Assembly (NCBI GenBank): GCA_964408175.1
Contig: CAYOYL010000237.1
Span: 1-19,003, forward strand
Origin: JAFGKM01 sp964408175
GTDB lineage: Bacteria > Ratteibacteria > UBA8468 > B48-G9 > JAFGKM01
Length of the DNA: 19,003 nucleotides
Direction: 5' to 3'
Under the pieces are notes generated by a model. That model made no database searches. It saw only the letters and a program-made list of their open reading frames with translations, and was not told where the DNA came from. Shown piece by piece: positions 6,858 to 15,204 of this stretch. Made by a program: the position numbers and the translations under genes. Positions within the stretch are counted from its first letter, which is position 1, and each line of letters starts with the position of its first letter.

Positions 6858-7465
6858 TTTCCCTCCAGAAAGTTTTTTATAAACAGTATACCGTTGTCAC
6901 CACTCTTTTCAGGATGAAACTGAACCCCGACAATGTTTTCCCTTTTTATAACTGATGCAAACTCTTTCCCATAGGTGGTTGTCCCTCTTATAACTGAGGT
7001 ATCTTCAGGTTCAGAATAGTATGAGTGGGCAAAGTAAAAGTACTCATTGTCAGGGATACCGCTAAAAATCAAATCTTTATCTGTTTTTAGTTTAAGTTTG
7101 TTCCAGCCCATATGCGGAATACGCAAGGAAATATCTTCAGAACTGAATCTTTTTACATTCCCCTTTATCAGGTTAAAGCCTTCACAGTCACCCTCTTCAC
7201 TGTGAGAAAAAAGCAGCTGCAGTCCCAGACAGATGCCGAGAAAGGGCTTCCCGCCTTTTATTGATAGAATCAGTGGGTCAATCATTTTGTTTTCAGTAAG
7301 ACTTTTCATCCCGTCGGCAAAGGACCCCACGCCTGGCAGAATAATGTTATCTGCTTTTTTCAAATCTTCAGGCTTTTGTATGACAAAAGTTTTCTCTCCA
7401 CAGGCAGCCACTGCAGACTGAACACTGCGGATATTGCCTGCTCCGTAGTTTATTATTCCTGTCAT
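6845..7465 (-). CDS. hisH: Imidazole glycerol phosphate synthase, glutaminase subunit
   Basis: This is a 206-residue class I glutamine amidotransferase that makes ammonia for HisF. The catalytic set is intact: Cys79 in LGICLGLQ, and His184 and Glu186 in VQFHPEKS. The oxyanion-strand motif PGVGSF (44-49) and YFAHSYY are also present. This completeness contrasts with the carA-like and purF-like genes just upstream. The start ATG overlaps the carB stop as ATGA (7462-7465) and the 3' end overlaps hisF by 13 bp, so the HisHF pair is made together. No other histidine gene is in the window. Confidence 0.96.
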   Translation of the reverse strand: MTGIINYGAGNIRSVQSAVAACGEKTFVIQKPEDLKKADNIILPGVGSFADGMKSLTENKMIDPLILSIKGGKPFLGICLGLQLLFSHSEEGDCEGFNLIKGNVKRFSSEDISLRIPHMGWNKLKLKTDKDLIFSGIPDNEYFYFAHSYYSEPEDTSVIRGTTTYGKEFASVIKRENIVGVQFHPEKSGDNGILFIKNFLEGKWLR

Positions 7466-10400
7466 AGTTCACTGTGGTATTCCTGGAGACTCTTTACATT
7501 TATAGCATCCTCTTTCAGTTTCTTTATCGCCACCAGCGTGGCCTTTGCTCCGGGAATTGTTGTGATAAGAGGTATGTTCCTGCTCACTGCACTGCTTCTT
7601 ATGGATACAATGTCTCTTTTGGGCTTTTTGCCGGAAGGTGTGTTTATGATGAGAGAAATCTGGTTGTTCTTCATATAGTCTACAATATTTGGACGTTCCC
7701 CTTCATAAACCTTGGGTATTATCTTTACCACTACTCCCTTTTCAGTTAAAAATCTTCCTGTCCCTGAACTTGCAAGTATTTCAAATCCGAGTGCCTGAAA
7801 TCCTTTTGCGATGGGTGCAACTGCGTTTTTATCCTTGTCCTTTACACTTATAAAGACCGTACCTGATAATGGAAGTTTCTGACCTGCTGCCAGCTGGCTC
7901 TTTGCATAGGCCATCTCAAAGGTTTTGTCCATACCTATGACCTCACCGGTTGAACGCATCTCAGGTCCTAAGATAGTGTCAACACCGGGGAATCTGTTAA
8001 AAGGAAAGACAGATTCCTTCACTGCAAAGTAGTTAACCTTGACCTCTTTTGTAAATCCGAGTTCCGCAAGTCTCTTTCCTGTCATTATCTTGGTAGCCAG
8101 TTTTGCCAGAGGTACTGCAATAACCTTACTAACAAAGGGAATTGTTCTTGATGCACGCGGGTTAACCTCAAGAACATAAAGACTGTCATTTTTGACCGCA
8201 TACTGGATGTTTATCAGTCCATGGATATTCAGTTCAAGGGCCAGTCTTTTGGTGGCATCCGTTATTTCTTCTATGATTTTTTTCTTCAAACTGTAAGGAG
8301 GTAGTACCATCGCACTATCCCCTGAGTGTACGCCCGCTTCCTCTATGTGCTCCATAATCCCGCCGATAACACAGAGTTTTCCATCAGAGATGGCATCTAC
8401 ATCCACCTCAATGGCATCCTCAAGAAACTTGTCTATCAGAACAGGCTTTTCTGAAGAGACGTCAACCGCTTTCTGCATAAAGGACTCAAGAGATTCCCTG
8501 TCATATACAATCTCCATCGCCCTGCCGCCCAGAACGTAAGAAGGTCTTACCAGTACAGGATAGCCTATCTTCTCGGCTATTATCTCGGCCTGTTTAAAAG
8601 AGGTTGCCGTTGCATTGGGGGTCTGTTTCAAAGAGAGTCTATCAAGCAACTGTCGGAAGAGTTCACGGTCTTCTGCAGTATCAATTGCCTCAGGACTGGT
8701 CCCCAGTATCTTCACACCTTCCTTCTGCAGGGGAATGGCAAGGTTCAGGGGAGTCTGCCCCCCGAACTGTACAATAACTCCCAGTGGCTTTTCTTTTTTT
8801 ATAACGTTCAGCACGTCTTCAACAGTAATGGGCTCAAAGTACAGCCTGTCAGAGGTATCATAATCGGTACTCACAGTTTCGGGGTTACAGTTGACCATAA
8901 TGCTCTCGTAGCCATCTTCACGAAGTGAAAAGGAGGCATGAACACAACAATAGTCAAACTCTATCCCCTGCCCTATCCTGTTCGGCCCTCCTCCAAGTAT
9001 CACCACTCTTTCTTTCTTTCCATGGTGAATTTTCGTATCATACTTTTCAGACGTTGAATAATAATAGGGCCTTTCTGCCTCGTATTCACCTGCCACGCTG
9101 TCCACGGGTTTGAAGACCGCAGATATATTCTCTTTGAGTCTTTCCTCCCTGACCTTCTTCTCGGTTGTTTTTAGGATGAATGCTATCTGCCTGTCAGCAA
9201 AACCTGACTTTTTAGATTTTTCAAGTATTTCAACCGGTAGTGTATCAATCCTGTATCTATAAAGTTCTTTTTCCATTTCTACGATTTCTTTAAGGTTGTA
9301 TAGAAACCACGGGTCAATCTTTGAAAGGTTGTAGAGTTTTTCAAGGCTGAAGCCTGCCATAATTCCATATCTGAGGTAAAAGAGCCTTTCATCGTCAGGG
9401 ACGGATATCTTCTTGCTTATAACCTCATTTTCTTCCTCAGTAAACTGGTGATTTACATCCCAGATGTCTTTCCCATCTGAACCAAGTCCGTATCTTCCGA
9501 TTTCAAGGGAACGTATCCCCTTTTGAAGTGCTTCTCTGAAGTTTCTGCCTATTGACATTGCTTCTCCGACTGCCTTCATTGAGGTGGTTATTGTCTTGTC
9601 TGCCGCAGGAAATTTTTCAAAGGTAAACCGCGGTATCTTAAAGACACAGTAGTCAACGGAAGGTTCGGCAAAACAGGTTGTCTTTCCTGTAAGATGATTC
9701 TTAACCTCTGCAAGGGTTAATCCCACAGCAAGTTTTGCGGCTATCCTTGCTATGGGGAATCCTGTTGCCTTTGAAGCAAGTGCAGAACTTCTGGAAACCC
9801 TCGGGTTTACCTCTATGATGACCACCGCTCCGTTTTCGGGATTTACGGCAAACTGAATGTTTGCACCTCCCACAACACCTATCTTCCTTATAATTCTTTT
9901 TGAAAGTTCAACCAGATTTTCGTACTCTTTGCGGCTCAGGGTCTGTGAAGGGGCAACGACTATGCTGTCGCCGGTATGCAGACCCATCGCATCCACGTTT
10001 TCCATGGAGGTGACTATGATAACACTGTCTGAAGAGTCTCTCATTACCTCAAACTCTATCTCTTTCCAGCCGAGAACCGATTGTTCTACAAGAACCTCAT
10101 GTATGGGGCTGGTGTCCAGCCCGAATTCAATCTTCTTCTCCAGTTCCTCAATATTGTAGGCAACGGAACCCCCAGTCCCTCCAAGTGTATAACCTGGTCT
10201 GAGTATCAAAGGGAACCCCAGTTTTTTCCCAATCTCAATGCCGTCTTTGAGATTATAGGCAAGTTCACTTTCAGGGACACCTATCCCTATCTCTGTCATC
10301 GCTTTCTTAAAGAGTTCCCGGTCTTCAGCCATTGCAATTGCCGATATATCTGCACCTATGACATCCACACTGTATTTATTCAGAACGCCCTCTTTTGCCA

Positions 10401-10704
10401 GAAATGTTGCGAGGTTCAGGCCTGTCTGCCCCCCGAGTGTAGGCAGAAGTGCATCAGGACGTTCTTTTTCTATCACCTTGGCAAGAAGTTCCACGGTCAG
10501 CGGTTCAAGATAGGTGGTATCAGCCATCTCAGGGTCTGTCATAATAGTGGCTGGGTTGCTGTTTACAAGCAATACCTCATATCCCTCTTCTCTGAGAGAC
10601 TTGCAGGCCTGTGACCCTGAATAATCAAACTCGCATGCCTGTCCGATAATGATGGGTCCGGAACCTATAAGCATAATCTTGTGAATGTCTTTCCTTGCCG
10701 GCAT
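7462..10704 (-). CDS. carB: Carbamoyl phosphate synthase large chain
   Basis: This is a 1080-residue protein, the usual length for CarB (about 1070), with the duplicated synthetase architecture. The first half begins with IGSGPIIIGQACEFDYSG (13-30). The second half begins with the matching GGGPNRIGQGIEFDYCC. Each half has an ATP-grasp domain; the paired LRPGYTLGG and VRPSYVLGG motifs are visible. The last 140 residues or so are the MGS-type allosteric domain, starting at about SGTVFISVKDKDK and containing TGRFLTEKG. It makes carbamoyl phosphate for pyrimidines and arginine from bicarbonate, ammonia and 2 ATP, normally with ammonia tunnelled from CarA. The two synthetase halves look normal, in contrast to its CarA partner. 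It starts 3 bp after the carA stop with an AAGAGG ribosome site, and overlaps hisH at its end. Confidence 0.97.
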   Translation of the reverse strand: MPARKDIHKIMLIGSGPIIIGQACEFDYSGSQACKSLREEGYEVLLVNSNPATIMTDPEMADTTYLEPLTVELLAKVIEKERPDALLPTLGGQTGLNLATFLAKEGVLNKYSVDVIGADISAIAMAEDRELFKKAMTEIGIGVPESELAYNLKDGIEIGKKLGFPLILRPGYTLGGTGGSVAYNIEELEKKIEFGLDTSPIHEVLVEQSVLGWKEIEFEVMRDSSDSVIIVTSMENVDAMGLHTGDSIVVAPSQTLSRKEYENLVELSKRIIRKIGVVGGANIQFAVNPENGAVVIIEVNPRVSRSSALASKATGFPIARIAAKLAVGLTLAEVKNHLTGKTTCFAEPSVDYCVFKIPRFTFEKFPAADKTITTSMKAVGEAMSIGRNFREALQKGIRSLEIGRYGLGSDGKDIWDVNHQFTEEENEVISKKISVPDDERLFYLRYGIMAGFSLEKLYNLSKIDPWFLYNLKEIVEMEKELYRYRIDTLPVEILEKSKKSGFADRQIAFILKTTEKKVREERLKENISAVFKPVDSVAGEYEAERPYYYSTSEKYDTKIHHGKKERVVILGGGPNRIGQGIEFDYCCVHASFSLREDGYESIMVNCNPETVSTDYDTSDRLYFEPITVEDVLNVIKKEKPLGVIVQFGGQTPLNLAIPLQKEGVKILGTSPEAIDTAEDRELFRQLLDRLSLKQTPNATATSFKQAEIIAEKIGYPVLVRPSYVLGGRAMEIVYDRESLESFMQKAVDVSSEKPVLIDKFLEDAIEVDVDAISDGKLCVIGGIMEHIEEAGVHSGDSAMVLPPYSLKKKIIEEITDATKRLALELNIHGLINIQYAVKNDSLYVLEVNPRASRTIPFVSKVIAVPLAKLATKIMTGKRLAELGFTKEVKVNYFAVKESVFPFNRFPGVDTILGPEMRSTGEVIGMDKTFEMAYAKSQLAAGQKLPLSGTVFISVKDKDKNAVAPIAKGFQALGFEILASSGTGRFLTEKGVVVKIIPKVYEGERPNIVDYMKNNQISLIINTPSGKKPKRDIVSIRSSAVSRNIPLITTIPGAKATLVAIKKLKEDAINVKSLQEYHSEL

Positions 10705-10707
10705 AAT

Positions 10708-11742
10708 TTACCTCTTTACCATTTCCAAAAATTCTTTAAATATGTTTTCCATCGGTTGAAAAGCCGTAGAAGTCACCTTTTTGTCCCTGTCTTCCAGTCC
10801 TTCAACGCTACCGTCATTGACGTTTATATACCTGACCATGTTGGTCAGTGAATCTTCTTCAAGTATCAAACTGTGTGCCTGCTCGGTAATATAATACTTT
10901 TTGTACCTTCTGTCCACAACAGGCTGGTTAACCCCGTAGTGGTTTACAACCTTTCCTGAAAGTTTACCCCCGATGGACAGACCGACAGATATATGCCCTG
11001 TTCCTATTCCGAAAACGGGAATCTTACCCAGTACCGTTTTTATTATTTCAGCGGTTGTCTCTATAACTTCCATGTTCTCACTGCCCGAAGAGACATAAAT
11101 ACCTGCGGCAGAGGCAATAATCTCTTTAATACCGGGGGAACCCGGGACTAAAACAGAAATCTCATATCCTGAGGTTTTTAATAATTCCATTTCGCTTTTC
11201 TTCAGTCCGATATCAAAAACTGCAATATAAGGCCTGCCGCTCTCCGGAACGGACGATTCATCCTTCTTTTTGTAAGGACTCTTATGGGAAGGTTTATTTT
11301 TACTATCCTTGATATGTTTTAAGCCATCACTCAGGTCCGTATCTTCACTGACTATAGCCGCCCAGATACCATTGTTTTCTCTTATCAGCGTGGTAATCTT
11401 CTGTGTATCCACCCCTTCAATGGAAGGCAGTCTCTTCCCTTTCAGGAAGTCATTGAGGGAACAGTCTGCCCTGAAATTGCTGTGTATTTCGCTGTTTTCG
11501 GAGATTACCATACCTGACGGGAAGATACTTTCTGTCTCAGTATCCTCATAGTTAATTCCGTAGTTTCCTATCAGCGGATAGGTAAGACAGACTATTTTCC
11601 CGGAATATTCCGGGCTGGTCAAAACCTTTTCATAGCCAACGACCCTCGTATCAAAGACAAGCATCCCCGTCACAGGACTGTTGTTAGAAATAAACGTCCC
11701 GGTAAAAGATTCTCCAGTTTCCAGTATTAATTTACCTTTCAT
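10708..11742 (-). CDS. carA: CarA homologue with degenerate glutaminase domain
   Basis: This is the small-subunit homologue of carbamoyl phosphate synthase, 344 residues from ATG 11742. The N-terminal CarA domain is well conserved: KLILETGESFTGTF, VVGYEKVLTSPEYSGKIV, then LTYPLIGNYGIN, and GVDTQKITTLIRE. The C-terminal class I amidotransferase domain is not. The nucleophile elbow reads GIGTGHI where GICLGHQ is expected, so Cys is Gly247. The His-Glu site reads AFQPM where QYHPE is expected, so His is Gln329 and Glu is Met331. The usual SNGPGDP loop reads SSGSENM (217-223). VNQPV and the VNVNDGSVEG-like segment survive, so alignment is secure. The protein probably still supports CarB structurally but cannot hydrolyse glutamine. 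A GTG at 11805 would add 21 residues inside purF; I prefer 11742 because it begins at the family N-terminus. Confidence 0.88.
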   Translation of the reverse strand: MKGKLILETGESFTGTFISNNSPVTGMLVFDTRVVGYEKVLTSPEYSGKIVCLTYPLIGNYGINYEDTETESIFPSGMVISENSEIHSNFRADCSLNDFLKGKRLPSIEGVDTQKITTLIRENNGIWAAIVSEDTDLSDGLKHIKDSKNKPSHKSPYKKKDESSVPESGRPYIAVFDIGLKKSEMELLKTSGYEISVLVPGSPGIKEIIASAAGIYVSSGSENMEVIETTAEIIKTVLGKIPVFGIGTGHISVGLSIGGKLSGKVVNHYGVNQPVVDRRYKKYYITEQAHSLILEEDSLTNMVRYINVNDGSVEGLEDRDKKVTSTAFQPMENIFKEFLEMVKR

Positions 11743-11765
11743 AACCGTTATGCGGTGAAATGCAT

Positions 11766-13109
11766 CTATTTTTTGACGGGCTTTCCTGTAAAACAGGAGA
11801 GACACAGATGGTCAGCAGGCAGCCCGATGGCATCAATAAAATCTTCAAGGGTGTTATATATAAGCGTATCTGCACCGATTTTTTCTCTTATCCCCTCAAT
11901 AGAGTATTTTTTTGCAGCAAGTTCTTTGTATGAACGCGTTGAAATACCGTAAAAACAGGGAGCGACAAGGGGCGGACAGGCAATCCTTACATGAACTTCT
12001 TTTGCTCCTGCATTCTTCAGTTCCATCACCTTAAACTGTATCTGTGTACCTCTTACTATGGAATCATCGCACAGAACTATTTTCTTTCCCTTAACGTTGT
12101 CCTTTATCACAGAAAGTTTGATGCGTGCCTCTTCATCTCTGCTTTCCTGTGTAAGTGGGGTATAACTCCTGCTGGCAAAACGGTCTATAAGAAAGACCTC
12201 CTGATAGGGAAGCCTAGACTCTTTATGGTATCCCAGCGCACATCCTATGCCGGAAAATGGGACCGGTGCGACCAAATCGGCGTCAATATTACCGTCCCTT
12301 TTCGCCAGTTTCCTGCCAAAATTTTCTCTTGCCCTTATAACAGGAACATTATCAACAATGGAGTCTACCGAGGCAATGTATGCCCATTCAAAAGCACAGA
12401 AAGAGGGATGGCTGTTTTTAACCACATCAATGGTTTTTATGCCATCCTTATCAATAAAAACAACCTCTCCCGGTTTAACATCCCTGTATATTTCAAGTCC
12501 AAGAAGGTCAAAAGGCCTGGACTCTGAGGATACCGCGAATCCATTGTTGTTCCTGCCAAGTATCAGTGGTTTGAATCCATGAGGATCCCTCGCTGCGTAG
12601 ATACCTTTTTTGGTCAGGATAACAAGGCTGTATGCCCCTTTCACCTTTTCACCCAGTTTAACTATACCGTTGTGGAAGTCTTTTTCGTATGCTATCAGTT
12701 TACCGAGAAGTTCAACATCAGTTTCACTACTGCAGGAATGTCCCTGCTTTTTAAGTTCATTCCTCAGTTTTATCGCGTTTGTGATGTTGCCGCTGAACGC
12801 TATCGCAAACTTTCCCATTCTGGATATTAGAATAATGGGCTGCCGTTCTTTGAGACTGACATGCCCGATACCTGAGGTTCCTTTGAGGTTATGGATTTCG
12901 CTTTCTGTAAAGGTATGTCTTACATATCCCTTGTGGGTTATCAGATTGATATCTTTTGAATAGGTGGAAATACCGCAGTATCTCTGTCCGCGGTGCTGAA
13001 GTTTAAAGATACCATAATAGATATTTTTTGCTACAGAGTTTCTTCCTTCATTATACAGGCCAAAAACACCACAGTTCTCTTGTGTCATATTTGTAACGGT
13101 GGCAACCAT
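11766..13109 (-). CDS. purF: PurF-like amidophosphoribosyltransferase with altered glutaminase site
   Basis: This is a 447-residue protein with the order Ntn-glutaminase then type I phosphoribosyltransferase. A 12-residue propeptide-like start precedes Cys13 in ENCGVFG, as in the Bacillus type. The four [4Fe-4S] ligand cysteines of that type are at 238, 385, 436 and 439. The PRPP loop VLCDDSIVRGTQ (345-356) is intact. It is unusual in the glutaminase pocket: the GHVRYxTxG glutamine-binding loop is shortened to GHVSLKERQP, removing the key Arg. HNGN is FSGN (105-108), replacing the oxyanion Asn with Ser. The HRGQ motif continues RYCGI. In the transferase domain, PVPDSG is PVPFSG and KNRYVGRTF is IDRFASRSY. 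It may use free ammonia, or be a divergent paralogue. It catalyses, if canonical, the first step of purine synthesis. Neither ATG 13109 nor ATG 13088 has a clear ribosome site. Confidence 0.85.
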   Translation of the reverse strand: MVATVTNMTQENCGVFGLYNEGRNSVAKNIYYGIFKLQHRGQRYCGISTYSKDINLITHKGYVRHTFTESEIHNLKGTSGIGHVSLKERQPIILISRMGKFAIAFSGNITNAIKLRNELKKQGHSCSSETDVELLGKLIAYEKDFHNGIVKLGEKVKGAYSLVILTKKGIYAARDPHGFKPLILGRNNNGFAVSSESRPFDLLGLEIYRDVKPGEVVFIDKDGIKTIDVVKNSHPSFCAFEWAYIASVDSIVDNVPVIRARENFGRKLAKRDGNIDADLVAPVPFSGIGCALGYHKESRLPYQEVFLIDRFASRSYTPLTQESRDEEARIKLSVIKDNVKGKKIVLCDDSIVRGTQIQFKVMELKNAGAKEVHVRIACPPLVAPCFYGISTRSYKELAAKKYSIEGIREKIGADTLIYNTLEDFIDAIGLPADHLCLSCFTGKPVKK

Positions 13110-13118
13110 ACCACGGAT

Positions 13119-14057
13119 TTAAATGTATTCAATCGTGCTTGGAGGCTTGGGCGTTATGTCATAGACAACCTTGACAACCCCGGGGACCTCTGCCAGAATC
13201 TTATCTCTTACCTTATACAGTTTTGCCCATGGGATCTTAGAGGGACTGGCTGTAAGAGCATCTTTTGACTCAACAGAACGCACCGCAATAATATCCCCAT
13301 ATATCCTTTTGCCGTTTATCATACCGGTTGCCCTGTCTGACAGAAGAACCGCCATTACCTGAAATGTACTGGGACTGATGAGTATGGACTCTACAATTTT
13401 GGTTGCCTTACGTACCTTTTCAACCCTTTCTGGAACAACCTCTCCTACTATCCTTGTTGCCAGTCCAGGACCGGGAAACGGCTTCCTTTCATAGAACTTT
13501 TTCGGGAGACCAACCTTTTTGGCAACCTCTCTTACCTGATGTTTGTAGAGTTCCCTCAGAGGCTCCACTATTTTCAGTCCGAAGTTAGCAGGATTGATGC
13601 CTATCTGTGAAAGAACGTTATGCTGAGTTTTTATACCTTTCTGCGTCTCTGCAATATCAGCGGCAATTGTCCCTTGTATAAGAAAATCCACTGAGTAACT
13701 TTTGACAGATTGCCCGAGAGTCTTATAAAAAAGGTCTCTAAAAGCAATTCTTTTTTCTTCAGGGTCAACCTTACCCTTCAACCCTTCAAAAAAAGCCTCT
13801 TTCACATCCCATATCTGTAGTTCTATGTCTATGGTGTTAAAAAACCTTTTTATCTCCTCCCCCTCTCCTTCTCTCATAAGTCCGTCGTCAAGGTAGAGTA
13901 CTATTATGTCTTTCCCGAGAGATTTTCTGGCAAGCATGGCACAGGTCATACTGTCAACTCCACCCGAGGTTGCTATCAGAGTTCTTTTACCTCTACCAAT
14001 TTTTTTCTCCAGTTCTCTGGTCTTCTCATTGATGAATTTTACAACACCAAAACCCAT
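13119..14057 (-). CDS. guaA: Stand-alone GMP synthase ATP-pyrophosphatase subunit (GuaAb-like)
   Basis: This is a 312-residue protein matching only the synthetase half of bacterial GuaA (normally about 510-525 residues with an N-terminal amidotransferase). The PP-loop is SGGVDS (31-36). The family motifs VEPLRELYKHQV and RKPFPGPGLATR and the dimerisation end ITPKPPSTIEYI are present. It would adenylate XMP and exchange with ammonia to make GMP. The amidotransferase domain is absent rather than truncated by frameshift, because the ATG at 14057 has its own AAGGAG site about 7 nt upstream. This is the two-subunit arrangement known from archaea. The lid reads KTQHNVLSQIG instead of the common KSHHNVGGLP, so it is somewhat divergent. 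A partner glutaminase subunit is not in the window. Confidence 0.88.
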   Translation of the reverse strand: MGFGVVKFINEKTRELEKKIGRGKRTLIATSGGVDSMTCAMLARKSLGKDIIVLYLDDGLMREGEGEEIKRFFNTIDIELQIWDVKEAFFEGLKGKVDPEEKRIAFRDLFYKTLGQSVKSYSVDFLIQGTIAADIAETQKGIKTQHNVLSQIGINPANFGLKIVEPLRELYKHQVREVAKKVGLPKKFYERKPFPGPGLATRIVGEVVPERVEKVRKATKIVESILISPSTFQVMAVLLSDRATGMINGKRIYGDIIAVRSVESKDALTASPSKIPWAKLYKVRDKILAEVPGVVKVVYDITPKPPSTIEYI

Positions 14058-14118
14058 AACAATCTCCTTTGCACCCTGTCTGAGTCAATATAGTGCGGAT
14101 ACACTTTAGTTCACCTTC

Positions 14119-15204
14119 TTATTTTAACATCTCTGTCAGAAGGGTGTCAAAATCTTTTTTCCCTGCCTCAGCATTCTGGATAACAGGGCTTATCTCCAGA
14201 TAAAAGAGCGGTAGGTCTTCCGGGTGCCTGCTTTTAATCTTAACGTAGTCTTTTTCCGTAGTAACAATATAGTCTGGTTTTTTTTTAAGATATAGGTAAC
14301 ATATCTCATTAATATCCCTTTCTCTGTAATGAAAATGGTCAGGGTAGATGATACCTTCCATTCTCTTCGGCTCTAACCCCAGTAGAAGATAGAAAAAATT
14401 CATAGGGTTGCCTATACCTGCAAAGGCAACAAGGTCTTTATTACGGATTACCGTTGGAGATATCTCACCGTATACATTCTTAAGTCCCTTTATCTCATAA
14501 TCCATAAAAAATAGAGGTTTATTAAAAGTTTTAAGGTAAGAAAGTAGTTTCTTTGTATCCTGCATACTGAGCATATATGTATGCGTCAGTATAAAGGCAT
14601 CCGCCTGTTTCATAAAACCCTTCGGTTCTCGCAGAAGACCTGAGGGGATAAGCAGGTGGTTGTCAAAAGGATTTGAAGAATCAAGGACAAGCAGGTTGAC
14701 ATCCTTGTGAATATATCGACAGTGGAATCCGTCATCAAGAATTAAAAGGTCTGTTTTCCCAATAAGTTTTTCAATATCCCTGATAGTTTTGCCAGTCAGT
14801 ACAACACCGGGCAGTTTTCTTTCCATCATACGAATCTCATCGCTTGTCTTACTTCTAACAAGGGAGGAACCGACTGCAACCTTATTTTTTGGAGTGTTTA
14901 ATCTTTTTGCAATCTCCATAACCAGCGGAGTCTTTCCTGTGCCTCCGGCAGTAATGTTCCCGACGCTTACAACCGAAAAAGGAAACCTGCGTGGTGAAAC
15001 TGTGCTCTTTTTAAGAAGAATTACCAGAAGGTAAAAAATGGTGAATGGTAGAAGATATACGGATAAGACCTTAAAAAACAGTGAGTTTTTTCGGAATATA
15101 AACCAGTTGTAGAGAAAACTAAAAAAGGGTCTGCTCGTTCGCAGTTGCAGTATCTGCAATCGGGATTTCAACCTTTCCAAATTCTCCGTCATACCCGGGT
15201 TCAA
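14119..15204 (-). CDS. lpxK: Tetraacyldisaccharide 4'-kinase
   Basis: This is an inner-membrane lipid A kinase that phosphorylates the 4' position of the tetraacyl disaccharide intermediate. An N-terminal hydrophobic segment (about 43-64) precedes the P-loop SVGNITAGGTGKTP (80-93). Other family segments are LILDDGFHCRYIHKDV, AGIGNPMNFF, PDHFHY and VTTEKDYVKI. Two points are unusual: the DDGFQH motif reads DDGFHC, and the SRGYGR segment after the P-loop is shortened, although the following acidic SDE is kept. The start at TTG 15204 is supported by a very good GGAGGT site 7 nt upstream, but it lies 86 bp inside the EndoQ gene. The first 25 or so residues look unlike LpxK, so a later non-ATG start is possible. 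The family is secure; the start is not. Confidence 0.88.
   Translation of the reverse strand: MNPGMTENLERLKSRLQILQLRTSRPFFSFLYNWFIFRKNSLFFKVLSVYLLPFTIFYLLVILLKKSTVSPRRFPFSVVSVGNITAGGTGKTPLVMEIAKRLNTPKNKVAVGSSLVRSKTSDEIRMMERKLPGVVLTGKTIRDIEKLIGKTDLLILDDGFHCRYIHKDVNLLVLDSSNPFDNHLLIPSGLLREPKGFMKQADAFILTHTYMLSMQDTKKLLSYLKTFNKPLFFMDYEIKGLKNVYGEISPTVIRNKDLVAFAGIGNPMNFFYLLLGLEPKRMEGIIYPDHFHYRERDINEICYLYLKKKPDYIVTTEKDYVKIKSRHPEDLPLFYLEISPVIQNAEAGKKDFDTLLTEMLK

Noticed and set aside
6102..7465. HisF/HisH homologues of surface-sugar amidination (WbuY/WbuZ type)
   Set aside because: The nearby glycan genes made this worth considering, but both proteins have canonical histidine-pathway motifs and no WbpG-type partner is present.
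10081..10614. Open frame of 177 codons on the plus strand
   Set aside because: It lies entirely antisense to carB, has a composition driven by the opposite frame, and has no ribosome site or family motif.
11991..12527. Open frame of 178 codons on the plus strand
   Set aside because: Antisense to the purF-like gene, with no motif; explained by codon bias of the real gene.
14058..14118. Promoter or terminator between lpxK and guaA
   Set aside because: The 61-bp gap holds a good ribosome site, but I find neither a credible -35/-10 pair nor a stem with a U-run.
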